DNA of 40,032 bases from Prochlorococcus sp. AG-347-J14 (GTDB lineage Bacteria; Cyanobacteriota; Cyanobacteriia; PCC-6307; Cyanobiaceae), in assembly GCA_003281505.1 (NCBI GenBank), contig QCBU01000012.1, positions 1-40,032 on the forward strand, given 5' to 3'. The translations under genes were made by a program, and so were the position numbers. The notes beneath the pieces were generated by a model. It was not told where the DNA came from. It saw nothing but the letters and a program-made list of their open reading frames with translations, and did no database searches. This document shows, piece after piece, positions 26,916 through 36,209 of this stretch (its first letter is position 1; every line of letters starts with the position of its first letter).

Positions 26916-27641
26916 TTAGGGTTTGAACACTTTTATTTTTGGTTTATCTGGATTAGTAAGATCAATATTATCAATTTTTTTTGAAAAGCTATTTTTCTTA
27001 AATTCATTTTTAAGATTATTGATTATTTGTAATTGATAGTTGATTAAATTTGGCTTTAATCCTAAAAATATTGTATTCAAATCTTTTTCCTCAATAGTTA
27101 GGAACCCTTCGGAGGAAAAAGTTATTTTAATTATCTCTAATTCATAATTTTCTATAGCGATAAAAATTTCAGATAATATTTTTCTAAATTTTTCTTTCCA
27201 TCCAAAAACTTGTATGGTGAATTTATTCAAATTTTTTTCATCCACATTTTGTTTATTGATAAAAATTCCATCTTTATCAATGAAGCCTAAAATTTTCTCA
27301 TCGTTTAATATTCTCTCCCCATAAGCTATTGGAGTTCTCGTCTTTACATGCACTTTCAAACCGAAAGGAAATAATTCTCTGTTTACCGAAACATTCTTAA
27401 GAGATAGATTTTTTTTTAGCTCTTTTTCTAAAAAACTAGTGTTAACAAAAATTAATTGGATCGGTAATTTTAATGATGAATTACTTACCAAATCATTCCG
27501 AGAAAATAATTCACTTCCAGAAATTCTAATGTCCTGAATATCAACTTTTTTAAAAGTTTTTAAGCTTAATAAATTTGTAAAAAATAAAAATGAAATTAGA
27601 AAAAAAAAGCTTCTATTTTTGATTATTTTTGTGTTTTTCAC
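26916..27641 (-). CDS. ftsQ: Cell division protein FtsQ (POTRA-containing)
   Basis: 241 residues. A short basic N-terminus and one membrane helix (SFFFLISFLFFTNLLSL, residues ~11-27) lead into a POTRA domain (VDIQDIRISGSELFSRNDLVSNSSL, then VSVNRELFPFGLKVHVKTRTPIAY). A beta domain follows. It links FtsA/FtsZ-side components to the periplasmic division machinery. The sequence is poorly conserved, as is usual for cyanobacterial FtsQ; the ddl-ftsQ-ftsZ order supports the call. Its ATG overlaps the upstream gene by four bases. Confidence 0.87.
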   Translation of the reverse strand: MKNTKIIKNRSFFFLISFLFFTNLLSLKTFKKVDIQDIRISGSELFSRNDLVSNSSLKLPIQLIFVNTSFLEKELKKNLSLKNVSVNRELFPFGLKVHVKTRTPIAYGERILNDEKILGFIDKDGIFINKQNVDEKNLNKFTIQVFGWKEKFRKILSEIFIAIENYELEIIKITFSSEGFLTIEEKDLNTIFLGLKPNLINYQLQIINNLKNEFKKNSFSKKIDNIDLTNPDKPKIKVFKP

Positions 27642-28048
27642 AAATCACATCTAGCTTTTTCCATCAATTGGTCCATCCATTCTCTTGCTTGCTCTGCATC
27701 TGAAAATGGTACATCCATTTCTTTCCCATCACCAACTAACCTCAACCTACACTTACCTTGAGATTCACTTGTTAGAGGAGCTTCTCCAGAAGTTAGTGCC
27801 ATTAGTTCAACTAATTCTAGTTTCTTGATTGTAAAACTATCTTTTTCTTCAAATTTACCAGCTTCAAATGCACTCCACTTTAATTCTCCATCCTTTAAAG
27901 ACGCTGCACCTGAGCTATCTAATTTACACAGTTCGGAATTACTAGCCCAACTTCTGAAAAGATTTTGTCTTCTTCTCTCTAACCATCCCAGTGCAGTTAA
28001 TAAAATGAAGATTAAAAGTAATGGTAACCAAAGAAGTCCATGCAACAT
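27638..28048 (-). CDS. Conserved membrane-anchored protein between ddl and ftsQ, unknown
   Basis: 136 residues. One N-terminal membrane helix (LLWLPLLLIFILLTALGWLE, residues 5-24) is followed by a basic stop sequence (RRRQNLFRSW). The soluble part has strand-rich segments (DGELKWSAFEAGKFEEKDSFTIKKLELVELMAL) and ends in an amphipathic helix (DAEQAREWMDQLMEKARCDL); the order beta-sheet then C-terminal helix resembles a PH-like fold, an inference. Overlaps ftsQ by four bases and follows ddl by ten, so it is expressed with wall and division genes. Base composition is less AT-rich than ftsQ. No known family named. Confidence 0.7.
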   Translation of the reverse strand: MLHGLLWLPLLLIFILLTALGWLERRRQNLFRSWASNSELCKLDSSGAASLKDGELKWSAFEAGKFEEKDSFTIKKLELVELMALTSGEAPLTSESQGKCRLRLVGDGKEMDVPFSDAEQAREWMDQLMEKARCDL

Positions 28049-28058
28049 TTATTTTAAA

Positions 28059-29126
28059 TTACAAATCTAGAGATATATCTACCAGTTTAGCCACAAGTTG
28101 TTCAATTTTTAAACCTGAAGCTTTCCAAAGCATTGGAAACATACTGTTTTTTGTAAAACCAGGAATTGTATTTATTTCATTTAAAAAAATTTTATTTGAA
28201 GATTTTTCTAAAAAGAAATCTACTCTTGCAAAACCAAAAATATTTAGTGCTCTGCAACTTTTAATAGCAATATCTTTGATTTCTTTTGTCATTTTAGAAT
28301 CTATTTCGGCTGGGATAATTATTTTATTATTTGAGTTATACTTTGAATCGTAATCGTACCAATCACTTTCGTACTTTACTTCGCCTATTTCAGAGGTTAA
28401 GAGCTTTGAATTGCCAATTATTCCGCATTCAATCTCCCTTACCTCTAAACCTTCCTCTACTAAGATTCTTGGATCTATTCCCCGAGCCTTTTCTAATGCT
28501 TGTAATATTTCTGATTCATTTATGACTTTTGAGATGCCAAGAGATGATCCAGAGTTCGATGGTTTAACAAAAATTGGAAAATTTAGTTTATTTAAAATTT
28601 CATTAATTATTGTATTTTTTACTTTCTTATCGTTGAGATCTTCATTTTGAAAAACTAAATAATTAACTTGTGGAAGTTTAAGATTTGAGAAAATTGTTTT
28701 CATCAAAATTTTATCCATTCCAAGTGCAGAGCCAATAATTCCACATCCGACTAAAGGTTTCTTTGTAAATCTAATTAAGCCATGAATTGATCCGTCTTCC
28801 CCATTAAATCCATGTAAGAGAGGAAACCAAACATCAATATTGTGAAATTCAATTCCGTCAAGGAAGTTAATTTTTTCTTGACTAAAAATTTGTTTTTTTG
28901 TTGTGTTGTTGTTTTTAGATTCATCAATAAGGATTTTCTCTGAACTATCACTATCAAGCCAATCTCCATATTTGTTTATGTAAAAGGCTTTTACTGTAAA
29001 GCGTTCTTTGTTTATTCCTGATTTAAATGCTTGAAAAACTGTTTTTGCAGAGGATATCGATACTTCATGTTCATTGGAATTACCACCAAATATTAACCCA
29101 ATACATTTTTTCTTTCCCCCAATCAT
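28059..29126 (-). CDS. ddl: D-alanine--D-alanine ligase
   Basis: ATP-grasp ligase making the D-Ala-D-Ala dipeptide for peptidoglycan; 355 residues. IGLIFGGNSNEHEVSISSAK near residues 9-28 is the N-terminal signature. HGFNGEDGSIHG near 101, PSNSGSSLGISKV near 187-199 (ATP loop), RVDFFLE near 304 and LNEINTIPGFTKNSMFP near 314-330 (metal and ATP ligands) are all present. Eleven bases downstream of miaB and ten upstream of the small membrane protein that precedes ftsQ, giving a compact minus-strand operon. Confidence 0.95.
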   Translation of the reverse strand: MIGGKKKCIGLIFGGNSNEHEVSISSAKTVFQAFKSGINKERFTVKAFYINKYGDWLDSDSSEKILIDESKNNNTTKKQIFSQEKINFLDGIEFHNIDVWFPLLHGFNGEDGSIHGLIRFTKKPLVGCGIIGSALGMDKILMKTIFSNLKLPQVNYLVFQNEDLNDKKVKNTIINEILNKLNFPIFVKPSNSGSSLGISKVINESEILQALEKARGIDPRILVEEGLEVREIECGIIGNSKLLTSEIGEVKYESDWYDYDSKYNSNNKIIIPAEIDSKMTKEIKDIAIKSCRALNIFGFARVDFFLEKSSNKIFLNEINTIPGFTKNSMFPMLWKASGLKIEQLVAKLVDISLDL

Positions 29127-29137
29127 TTAGAAAAAAA

Positions 29138-30532
29138 TTATAGATAAAGTTCGCCTGTTAAAGAGAAAGGTCTTGCTTCATTAATTCTGACATCTATCTC
29201 ATCTCCCAATGAAAAATTAAAGTCAATGTTTTTTGGAATCTCTACGAAAGTTAGTCTATTTGTTCTAGTTCTACCCATAATTTGTGAGGAATTTTTTGGA
29301 TTTAAACCCTCAATTAAAACTCTTTCTATATTATTTATGTATCTTTTGTTTCTGCTCTTAGCAGTTTTCTCGACCAAATCATTAATTTCTTGCAATCTAG
29401 CTTTTTTCACCTCTTCTGAAAGTTGATTCGACCAAACTGCTGCAGGCGTGTTTGGTCTTGGAGAGTATGCTGCTGTATTTACTTGATCAAAGCCAATTTC
29501 TGATATTAGCTTTAGTGTATCTTGATATTGTTGTTTGGTTTCTCCTGGGAAAGCAACTATTGCGTCAGCTGTTATTGATGCATCTGGCATTAATGATCTT
29601 ATATTGTCGATAATATTTTTATACTTTTTGACAGTGTATCCTCTGGACATTTGCTTTAAAATTTCATCATTTCCACTTTGGAAGGGAATATGAAAATGTT
29701 CACAGACTTTATCAAGTTCATAACAAGCTTGAATCAACCTTTTTGAAAAATATCTTGGATGACTAGTAGCAAATCTTATTCTGCGAATTCCTTTGACATC
29801 ATGAATATAATACAAAAGATCAGTTAGGGTATTTTCTTTTCTCCCCTCTTTTGTAGTTCCTGGAAGGTCTCTACCATAAGCATCAATGTTCTGACCCAAA
29901 AGAGTGATTTCTTTAAAATTTTCATCAGCTAATTTTTGGATCTCACTTTTTATCGCATTTGGATATCTTGATTGCTCTTTTCCTCTGACAGAGGGGACTA
30001 CACAATATGAACATCTTTCATTACATCCATAGATGATATTAACCCAGCCACAAATAGAGCTTTCTCTTCTGGCACTTGTTATATCTTCAGAAATGAAGGT
30101 TTCTTCTGTAGCAGCAACTTGATTTCCTAAATCAACTTTCCCCAGAAGATTCTCAAGGTTATTTACATGTTGAGGGCCCATTACTAGGTCAAGTTCTGGG
30201 ACTCTTCTTAGTAAGGATTCTCCCTCTTGCTGAGCAAGACAACCTGCAACAACAAGTTTTAAGCTAGGTGTTTTGTGCTTTCTTTTTGCTTGTCTTCCTA
30301 GAAAACTATAAACTTTTTGCTCTGCATTATCTCTAATAGTGCATGTATTGTATAAGACCAAATCGGCATTTAATTCATTATCTGCTCTGGTGTATCCCAT
30401 TTTCTCTAATGTCCCAGCCATTCTTTCAGAATCAGCTTTGTTCATTTGGCATCCAAATGTGGTTATCCAATAACTGCTAGTAGTTGAATTCTTTTGAAAT
30501 TTTTTTTCGTCTGGTTTTGTTTTTGTTAGCAC
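29138..30532 (-). CDS. miaB: tRNA-2-methylthio-N6-isopentenyladenosine synthase MiaB
   Basis: Radical SAM methylthiotransferase acting on A37 of tRNAs reading UNN codons; 464 residues. The N-terminal domain has its three cluster cysteines in [11 protein letters not shown] (Cys28), [14 protein letters not shown] and [11 protein letters not shown]. The SAM cluster is in [17 protein letters not shown] near residues 168-184 (C-x3-C-x2-C). A TRAM domain closes it. [10 protein letters not shown] separates it from the MtaB and RimO relatives. First gene of the run toward ftsZ, downstream of tRNA-His. Confidence 0.94.
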   Translation of the reverse strand: MLTKTKPDEKKFQKNSTTSSYWITTFGCQMNKADSERMAGTLEKMGYTRADNELNADLVLYNTCTIRDNAEQKVYSFLGRQAKRKHKTPSLKLVVAGCLAQQEGESLLRRVPELDLVMGPQHVNNLENLLGKVDLGNQVAATEETFISEDITSARRESSICGWVNIIYGCNERCSYCVVPSVRGKEQSRYPNAIKSEIQKLADENFKEITLLGQNIDAYGRDLPGTTKEGRKENTLTDLLYYIHDVKGIRRIRFATSHPRYFSKRLIQACYELDKVCEHFHIPFQSGNDEILKQMSRGYTVKKYKNIIDNIRSLMPDASITADAIVAFPGETKQQYQDTLKLISEIGFDQVNTAAYSPRPNTPAAVWSNQLSEEVKKARLQEINDLVEKTAKSRNKRYINNIERVLIEGLNPKNSSQIMGRTRTNRLTFVEIPKNIDFNFSLGDEIDVRINEARPFSLTGELYL

Positions 30533-30604
30533 TTTGCTAGGAATTTTTTATGATTCTTTAATTCAAAATTACAAGTTAAATAATTTTGCTGCAATTTTTT
30601 TGAG

Positions 30605-30678
30605 GGCGAGCGAGGGGATTCGAACCCCCGAATAGCGGCGCCACAAGCCGCTGCCTTAACCACTTGGCGACGCCCGCC
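30605..30678 (-). tRNA. trnH-GTG: tRNA-His (GTG)
   Basis: On the minus strand the anticodon stem-loop is GCGGC-TTGTGGC-GCCGC, anticodon GTG. The acceptor ends GGCGGGCG and CGCTCGCC form eight pairs (one G-T), the extra G(-1):C73 pair being the tRNA-His identity mark. The T arm GGGGG-TTCGAAT-CCCCT is standard; no CCA encoded. Confidence 0.96.
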
Positions 30679-30806
30679 TCACATTTATAAATTTAACAAC
30701 TCAAGGGTAATTTTTCATAGTTATTTTTATCTTTTAGCGAAATTTGAATTATTTTCTAATTCAGTAAAGTTTTCTTATGATTTAAAATAAAAGAAAATTT
30801 AAAAAT

Positions 30807-32042
30807 TTGAGTAATTCCGGCACAGCTGAGGTTCTTATTCCCAGAAGCCTTTGTTTAATAGAAGATATAGATAACCTCATTATCGATGTAGAGGATTTAT
30901 GTTCAGTTTCCATTAGTTGGGAGGATGGATTTGTTTCTGAGTTAAAGCCTTTAAAAAATAAAATTACAAAACCAAAAAATATTTTATTCCCAAGATTTGT
31001 TGAAACTCATTCGCATTTTGATAAATCTTTTACATGGGCAGACTTTCCTAATTTGGAATCAAACTACGGAGGAGCATTATCAGTAAATCTTGAAGAACAT
31101 AAAACTAGAACTACAGATAAGGTTCTTGAAAGAGCTGAGAAATCATTAAAACTTGCTATTAGAAATGGATATCGAGCTATTAGAAGTCATATCGATACAT
31201 ACAATGGTCAATCTATTGACATTTGGATTGAACTTTTTAAATTACAAAAAAAATTTTCGTCTGAGTTGACTCTACAATACGTTGCTCTAGCTCCAGTGGA
31301 ATTCTGGGATACAACTGATGGAGAAGATTTGGCAAAAATATTTTCCTCTAATGGAGGTATTTTAGGGGGTGTTATTGTTCCTCCTTTCAATAAAAAAAAT
31401 ACAAGCAAATTTCTAGCAAAGATGCTTCTTCTTGCTAGTAAATATAAATTAGAAATTGATTTGCATATAGATGAATCAATTATTGAACCTGGAGCAGGAA
31501 TAAAAGTTTTGTTAGAAACAATCGAAAATTCAAAAATTAATAGTATTCCGATCACTTGTAGTCATTTGAGTAGTCTTATTTCTCTAAGTCATAGAGAGAT
31601 TTTAAATTTAGGAGAAAAAATGGCTGAGAAAAATATTAAGGTTATTGCTTTACCCTTAACAAATTTTTGGCTGCTCAATCGAAGTAATAAAATTACGTCA
31701 TTAAAAAGACCAGTTGCGCCAATAAAGCAACTACAAAAATCACATGTGGATGTATCTCTGGGTAGTGATAATGTTCAAGACCCTTGGTACCCATTTGGTA
31801 ATTTTGATCCTTTTTATATGTTGTCTTGCTCAATACCTATGCTTCAACTAAATCCCTGGGAGAGAATGACTCTGTCTTCTATTTTTTTAGCTCCAAGCAG
31901 ATTATTAAACTTAAAGTGGGATGGTTTAATAAAAAAGGGCTGCCCTGCTGATTTTGTGATTTTAGATGCACAGAGATGGGCAGATGTTTTTTCGAGCAAT
32001 TTAAAGAGAAAAGTATTTATAAACGGCGATTTATATTGTTAA
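30807..32042 (+). CDS. Amidohydrolase, cytosine deaminase-like
   Basis: 411 residues. Metal-dependent amidohydrolase fold: ETHSHFDKSF near residues 67-76 gives the HxH metal pair. RSHIDTYN near 128, DLHIDES near 217, CSHLSSL near 252 and LGSDNVQDPWYPFG near 315-328 give the remaining ligands. DNV-DPW is characteristic of the CodA/cytosine deaminase branch, but close relatives act on other cyclic amides or aminohydrolase substrates, so substrate is open. No ATG or GTG lies in frame ahead of the conserved part, making the TTG at 30807 the probable start. The FAD oxidase gene starts 37 bases later. Confidence 0.85.
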   Translation: MSNSGTAEVLIPRSLCLIEDIDNLIIDVEDLCSVSISWEDGFVSELKPLKNKITKPKNILFPRFVETHSHFDKSFTWADFPNLESNYGGALSVNLEEHKTRTTDKVLERAEKSLKLAIRNGYRAIRSHIDTYNGQSIDIWIELFKLQKKFSSELTLQYVALAPVEFWDTTDGEDLAKIFSSNGGILGGVIVPPFNKKNTSKFLAKMLLLASKYKLEIDLHIDESIIEPGAGIKVLLETIENSKINSIPITCSHLSSLISLSHREILNLGEKMAEKNIKVIALPLTNFWLLNRSNKITSLKRPVAPIKQLQKSHVDVSLGSDNVQDPWYPFGNFDPFYMLSCSIPMLQLNPWERMTLSSIFLAPSRLLNLKWDGLIKKGCPADFVILDAQRWADVFSSNLKRKVFINGDLYC

Positions 32043-32079
32043 TTGGCTAATTTATATACAAAGCATAAAATTTTTATTA

Positions 32080-33432
32080 ATGATATCAAAACTTAAATTT
32101 ATAGACAAATTTAGAGAAATCAAAAACTTAGAGATCATTGAAAATAAATCCGATGTAAAAAGACTTTCAAAAGATTTTTATAACTACTCTCCAATCCTTA
32201 CTGAAAAACTAGACGAATGTATTGCTGATTTGGTGGTAAGACCTAGTGATCACAAAGCGGTAAAGGCAGTAGCAGAAATTTGTTGGGAATTATCTATCCC
32301 ACTTACTTTAAGGGGTTCAGGTACAGGTAATTATGGACAAGCTGTCCCATTATTTAAAGGAGTTGTAATGCAAATGAGTCACTTTAATAAGTTAGAAGAA
32401 TTTGATCCAGATACAGGCTTTGTAAAAGTACAATCTGGCTGTGTTATGGGAGATTTGAATAAACAACTAGAGAAATATGGTAGAGAATTGAGGTTGCTTC
32501 CTAGTACTTGGAAAACTGCAACAATTGGAGGTTTTATTGCAGGTGGATCAGGAGGTATTGGTTCCATTAGATGGGGATTTTTAAGAGATCCAGGAAATCT
32601 TATTGGTTTAGAGGCAGTAACGATGAATGAAAAACCTGCATTATTAAAATTTGATGCTGAAGAATCCGAACCTCTTAATCATGCTTATGGGACTAATGGA
32701 ATAATTACTTCTTTATTACTTGCTACTGATATCAAACGTAAGTGGTACTCAGTAGTTATCGACTGTATTGAATTTGAAAAAACAATAGAAATATTAAAAA
32801 CTCTTACTAGCGCAGCAATTGATCTGAAATTAGGAGCAATTCTTGAAGAAGAAATTGTAGATCAAATGCCAAAATGGTTCAAAGGTAAATCTAGAAGTCA
32901 CAAGATATTAATACAATCTACTTTTGGAGGAATAAAAACCATCGATCTTATTTGTAAAAAATTTAAAGTTGAATCTACCCTACTTGGGGAAGAAGAAAAG
33001 CTCGTGAATGGAATTTCTGAAGTCGTATGGAATCATACAACTCTTCATATGAGGTCTAGGGACAAAAATTGGACGTATTTACAGATGCTTTTGCCACTTG
33101 ATAATGAACTAGAGTTAATTAATTTTTTGAGAAAAAAATGGGGTAAAAAAGTTCTTTGGCATTTAGAGGCAGTTTCTCAACAAGGATCACCGCGATTAGC
33201 GGCTTTGCCTGTATTGAAGTGGAATGGGGCAGAAGAATTAAAAGAAATAATGGAAGATTGCAAGAAACTTGGTGCGTTTATTTTTAATCCTCATGTTTTA
33301 ACAGTTGAAGGAGGAGGTCTCGGAGTGGTAGATGCAGATCAAGTAAAAGCGAAATTAAGATTTGATCCTAAAGGGCTATTAAATCCAGGAAAATTGGAAG
33401 GTTGGGAAGTAAAAGAACAATTTAAAATTTAA
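32080..33432 (+). CDS. FAD-binding oxidoreductase, glycolate oxidase GlcD-like
   Basis: 450 residues. The PCMH-type FAD domain is clear: VVRPSDHKAVKAVAEICWE near residues 50-68, PLTLRGSGTGNYGQAVPLFKGVVMQ near 76-100, KVQSGCVMGDLNKQLEKYGRELRLLPST near 116-143 and IGGFIAGGSGGIGSIRWG near 148-165. The C-terminal part ends in FDPKGLLNPGKLEGW, the typical closing motif of GlcD/D-lactate dehydrogenase relatives. Substrate unknown: a hydroxy acid is likely. Probably cytosolic or peripheral at the membrane. Overlaps folC 3' end by four bases, convergent. Confidence 0.87.
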   Translation: MISKLKFIDKFREIKNLEIIENKSDVKRLSKDFYNYSPILTEKLDECIADLVVRPSDHKAVKAVAEICWELSIPLTLRGSGTGNYGQAVPLFKGVVMQMSHFNKLEEFDPDTGFVKVQSGCVMGDLNKQLEKYGRELRLLPSTWKTATIGGFIAGGSGGIGSIRWGFLRDPGNLIGLEAVTMNEKPALLKFDAEESEPLNHAYGTNGIITSLLLATDIKRKWYSVVIDCIEFEKTIEILKTLTSAAIDLKLGAILEEEIVDQMPKWFKGKSRSHKILIQSTFGGIKTIDLICKKFKVESTLLGEEEKLVNGISEVVWNHTTLHMRSRDKNWTYLQMLLPLDNELELINFLRKKWGKKVLWHLEAVSQQGSPRLAALPVLKWNGAEELKEIMEDCKKLGAFIFNPHVLTVEGGGLGVVDADQVKAKLRFDPKGLLNPGKLEGWEVKEQFKI

Positions 33433-34658
33433 TATTTCTGTTTATTTGCAAATTTAATAAATTCAGCAACTAAAAAAATAGAACCTGTCAGAACAGGATG
33501 ATTAGTCGGCCATTTTTTTAAAGAAAATAAATACTCAATAGCAAGTTCAAAAGTTTTAAATTCATTTGTTTTTTGGAAGTCAATTTCTTTAATCTGAGAG
33601 AGATCATTTAATTGCCAACTAGGTTGGTTTGGAACTGGCACAAGTAATAAGTGATCATTTTTCTTTAGAAGTGTTTTTAATATTGCGTAAATATCTTTTT
33701 GTCTTTGGACACCTAAAATCCAATAAATTCCTTTATCTTCATTCTCCCAATTGCTTCGCTCATTAGAGAGTGCTTTTGCAGCAGGATAATTGTGCGCACA
33801 GTCTACAAGAATTTCTTTGTTTAAATAATTTATTATTTCTAGCCTTCCGTTCCAAGTTGTCTTTTTAAGACCTTCAGATATGTGTTTTTCTTTTATATTA
33901 AATCCCAAATTATTCAGCGCATCAATTGCTCCAACAGCTACTGATGCATTTTGCTTTTGAAAAATTCCTCTTAATCCAAGCTCATAGCTGTTTGAAATTG
34001 AATCTTTCCAAATAATTTCTGCTCCAACCTCTTTAACTTTTTTGGTTATTAAATTTTCAACTTGACTATTTTGATTGCATGAGATGACAATTGAGTTTTT
34101 TTCTATAACTTCTAATTTTTCTTGGGCAATTTTTTCAATAGTATCTCCAAGAAATTCTTTATGGTCTAAGCCAATATTCCCAATGGCAATGATAGGTCTA
34201 GATTTATGAGCTGTTGTCGCGTCTAATCGTCCCCCTAAGCCAGCTTCAAGAATAAGTAATTCAACTTTTTGATGGTCAAAAAAATTTAGTGCGCAGCAAA
34301 TGATTTTTTCAAAAGGAGTTAATTCAAATGTTGAAAAATTTTTTTCTATTAATCTATAGATTTTTTCAAAATCAGTTTTTTTGATATTTTTTTTATTAAC
34401 TCTAATCCTCTCGCATATATCCAAAAGATGAGGAGATGTCGTTACACCGAAATTCCTTTTAGCTTCAAAAAGTATACTTTCTAAATATGCCGCGATTGAT
34501 CCTTTCCCATTGGTTCCAATAATCTGTATGGCAGGGATATTCTTGCAAGGATTACCAAGTTCTTGAAGTGCTTTTTTAATTCTTGATAAACCTAACTTGA
34601 TATTATCCCTTTCATATTTAGGAGATAATTCAAAAGTTTTTAAATTTGCATTTTTCAA
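33429..34658 (-). CDS. folC: Bifunctional folylpolyglutamate/dihydrofolate synthase
   Basis: Mur-ligase family enzyme adding glutamate to folates; 409 residues. IQIIGTNGKGSIAAYLESIL near residues 45-64 is the ATP loop. TTSPHLLDICERIRVN near 77-92, LEAGLGGRLDATTAHK near 137-152 and IGLDHKEFLGDTIEKIAQEK near 163-182 are family blocks, and the C-terminal LVDCAHNYPAAKAL near 283 carries the conserved Asp and His. Eleven bases downstream of argD, likely co-transcribed. Confidence 0.93.
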   Translation of the reverse strand: MKNANLKTFELSPKYERDNIKLGLSRIKKALQELGNPCKNIPAIQIIGTNGKGSIAAYLESILFEAKRNFGVTTSPHLLDICERIRVNKKNIKKTDFEKIYRLIEKNFSTFELTPFEKIICCALNFFDHQKVELLILEAGLGGRLDATTAHKSRPIIAIGNIGLDHKEFLGDTIEKIAQEKLEVIEKNSIVISCNQNSQVENLITKKVKEVGAEIIWKDSISNSYELGLRGIFQKQNASVAVGAIDALNNLGFNIKEKHISEGLKKTTWNGRLEIINYLNKEILVDCAHNYPAAKALSNERSNWENEDKGIYWILGVQRQKDIYAILKTLLKKNDHLLLVPVPNQPSWQLNDLSQIKEIDFQKTNEFKTFELAIEYLFSLKKWPTNHPVLTGSIFLVAEFIKFANKQKY

Positions 34659-34669
34659 AATTTAAATTG

Positions 34670-35845
34670 CTATAACTCTTCAAAAATTGAATTTAGCTTA
34701 TTTAAAAGAATATTAATTTCTCTTCGAGAAATAACTAATGGTGGGACAATTCTCACAACATTTCCTCCTGCAGGAACTACCAGTAAACCTTTATTAAAAG
34801 CTTTTAATGTAATTTTTTTTGCATCAGCATAATCATCATTGATCACAAGACCTTGTATTAAACCTAAACCTCTTTTCCCGCTAATAATATTTGGAAATTT
34901 TTTTGACAATTCTTCAAACCCAGCTCTTAATTGTTCCCCTCTTTGATAAACATTATTGATAATATTTCTTCTATTTATTTCTTCTAATACAGTTAGGGCA
35001 GCTTTACAAGCAAATGGGTTCCCTCCAAAAGTACTTGCATGATCCCCTGGAGAAAAAATGTTGGCTTTTTCTTTTACCAATAACGCTCCAATTGCATGAC
35101 CTCCTCCTAATCCTTTAGCAAGGGTGAATCCATCAGGTTCAATTCCTAAATTCTCATAACCCCACATTTTTCCAGTTCGACCTACTCCACTTTGGACCTC
35201 ATCTAGAATGAGAAGAGAATTATATTTATCACATATTTCTCTCAGGCTTTTAAAAAATATTTTACTTCCAGGAATTACGCCGCCTTCGCCTTGTATTGGC
35301 TCGACTAAAACGCCGGAAATTTTTTGATCATTATTTTCACACTCTTCAAATAATTTTTTTACCGAATCAAAATTGTTAAATTTAAAAAATTTGAACCCTT
35401 GAATCATTGGTTCGAAACCTTTTTGATATTTTGGTTGTCCAGTGGCACTCAAGGCTGCAAGTGTCCTTCCATGGAAGCTGGATTCTGCTGCGAGAATAAT
35501 TGATTCTTTACCTTTATTTGTTTTATTTCCATATTTTTTAATTAATTTAATTGCTGATTCATTTGCTTCCGCACCACTATTACAGAAGAAGACGCTTTTA
35601 GCACAACTCATATTCGTTAAAGTTCTGCTTAATTGTTCTTGTTCTTCAATGTTGTAGAGATTAGAAATGTGCTGAATCTTTTTTAGTTGAGTTGATAACC
35701 TTCTTCTCAAAACTCTATCGCTATGTCCAAGACTACAAGTTGCTATACCAGCGACTGCATCAAGATATCTTTTACCTGTTTTGTCCCATAGCCAACACCC
35801 TTTTCCTTTTTTGAATGATATATCGAATCGACTATAGGTATTCAT
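34670..35845 (-). CDS. argD: Acetylornithine aminotransferase
   Basis: PLP enzyme of arginine synthesis, 391 residues from the ATG at 35845 (MNTYSRFDISFKKGKG). GNSGAEANESAIKL-like CNSGAEANE near residue 98, LDEVQSGVGRTGKMW near 214 and FTLAKGLGGG with the PLP lysine at about 244 are clear. The frame stays open into the tRNA-Leu gene, and automatic callers may begin at 35926 with a 27-residue extension; those residues are translated tRNA and should be discarded. The gene begins five bases after the tRNA 3' end, so tRNA, argD and folC may share a transcript. Confidence 0.93.
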   Translation of the reverse strand: MNTYSRFDISFKKGKGCWLWDKTGKRYLDAVAGIATCSLGHSDRVLRRRLSTQLKKIQHISNLYNIEEQEQLSRTLTNMSCAKSVFFCNSGAEANESAIKLIKKYGNKTNKGKESIILAAESSFHGRTLAALSATGQPKYQKGFEPMIQGFKFFKFNNFDSVKKLFEECENNDQKISGVLVEPIQGEGGVIPGSKIFFKSLREICDKYNSLLILDEVQSGVGRTGKMWGYENLGIEPDGFTLAKGLGGGHAIGALLVKEKANIFSPGDHASTFGGNPFACKAALTVLEEINRRNIINNVYQRGEQLRAGFEELSKKFPNIISGKRGLGLIQGLVINDDYADAKKITLKAFNKGLLVVPAGGNVVRIVPPLVISRREINILLNKLNSIFEEL

Positions 35846-35850
35846 TAAAG

Positions 35851-35932
35851 TGGGAGCGGTCGGACTTGAACCGACATACCCGAAGGTGCCGCATTTTGAG
35901 TGCGGTGCGTCTACCAATTCCACCACGCTCCC
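35851..35932 (-). tRNA. trnL-CAA: tRNA-Leu (CAA)
   Basis: 82 bases on the minus strand. GGGAGCG pairs with CGCTCCC, discriminator A. Anticodon stem CCGCA/TGCGG with loop CTCAAAA gives CAA. A long variable arm, as in class II tRNAs, and T arm GTCGG-TTCAAGT-CCGAC confirm it. Confidence 0.96.
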
Positions 35933-35959
35933 AAGGCTTTTGAAAAAATGAACTTTTTT

Positions 35960-35965
35960 ATTATA
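35960..35965 (-). promoter_or_regulatory. -10 box for tRNA-Leu
   Basis: Read on the minus strand this is a perfect TATAAT, 27 bases before the tRNA 5' end, which leaves a short precursor leader. No good -35 box is seen. The remaining divergent gap up to 36209 shows only AT-rich sequence and a possible TTGACA (36153-36158) facing the micropeptide genes. Confidence 0.5.
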
Positions 35966-36209
35966 ACAAAAATCAACTTATTGACTATTGTTTTGGTCAA
36001 GGAACAGTTTCCAGATAACCTTTGTTAATAGTTAATCTTTTCGATAAAAACATAGAATTATTTATTGCATTTGCTGACAAGAAATGAGGAAAAAAGGGAA
36101 ATTTAAACATATATGATACATTTTTGTGATTAAAAGCGCCTAAAAGTCCTTTTTGACAGAAGATAGCTTCATAATTAGTAATATTGTGTTATATTTAGTA
36201 AAAAAGCAA

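Noticed and set aside
35846..35926. Extended argD start giving a 418-residue product
   Set aside because: The extra 27 residues are encoded by the tRNA-Leu gene; the alignable ArgD sequence starts at the ATG at 35845.
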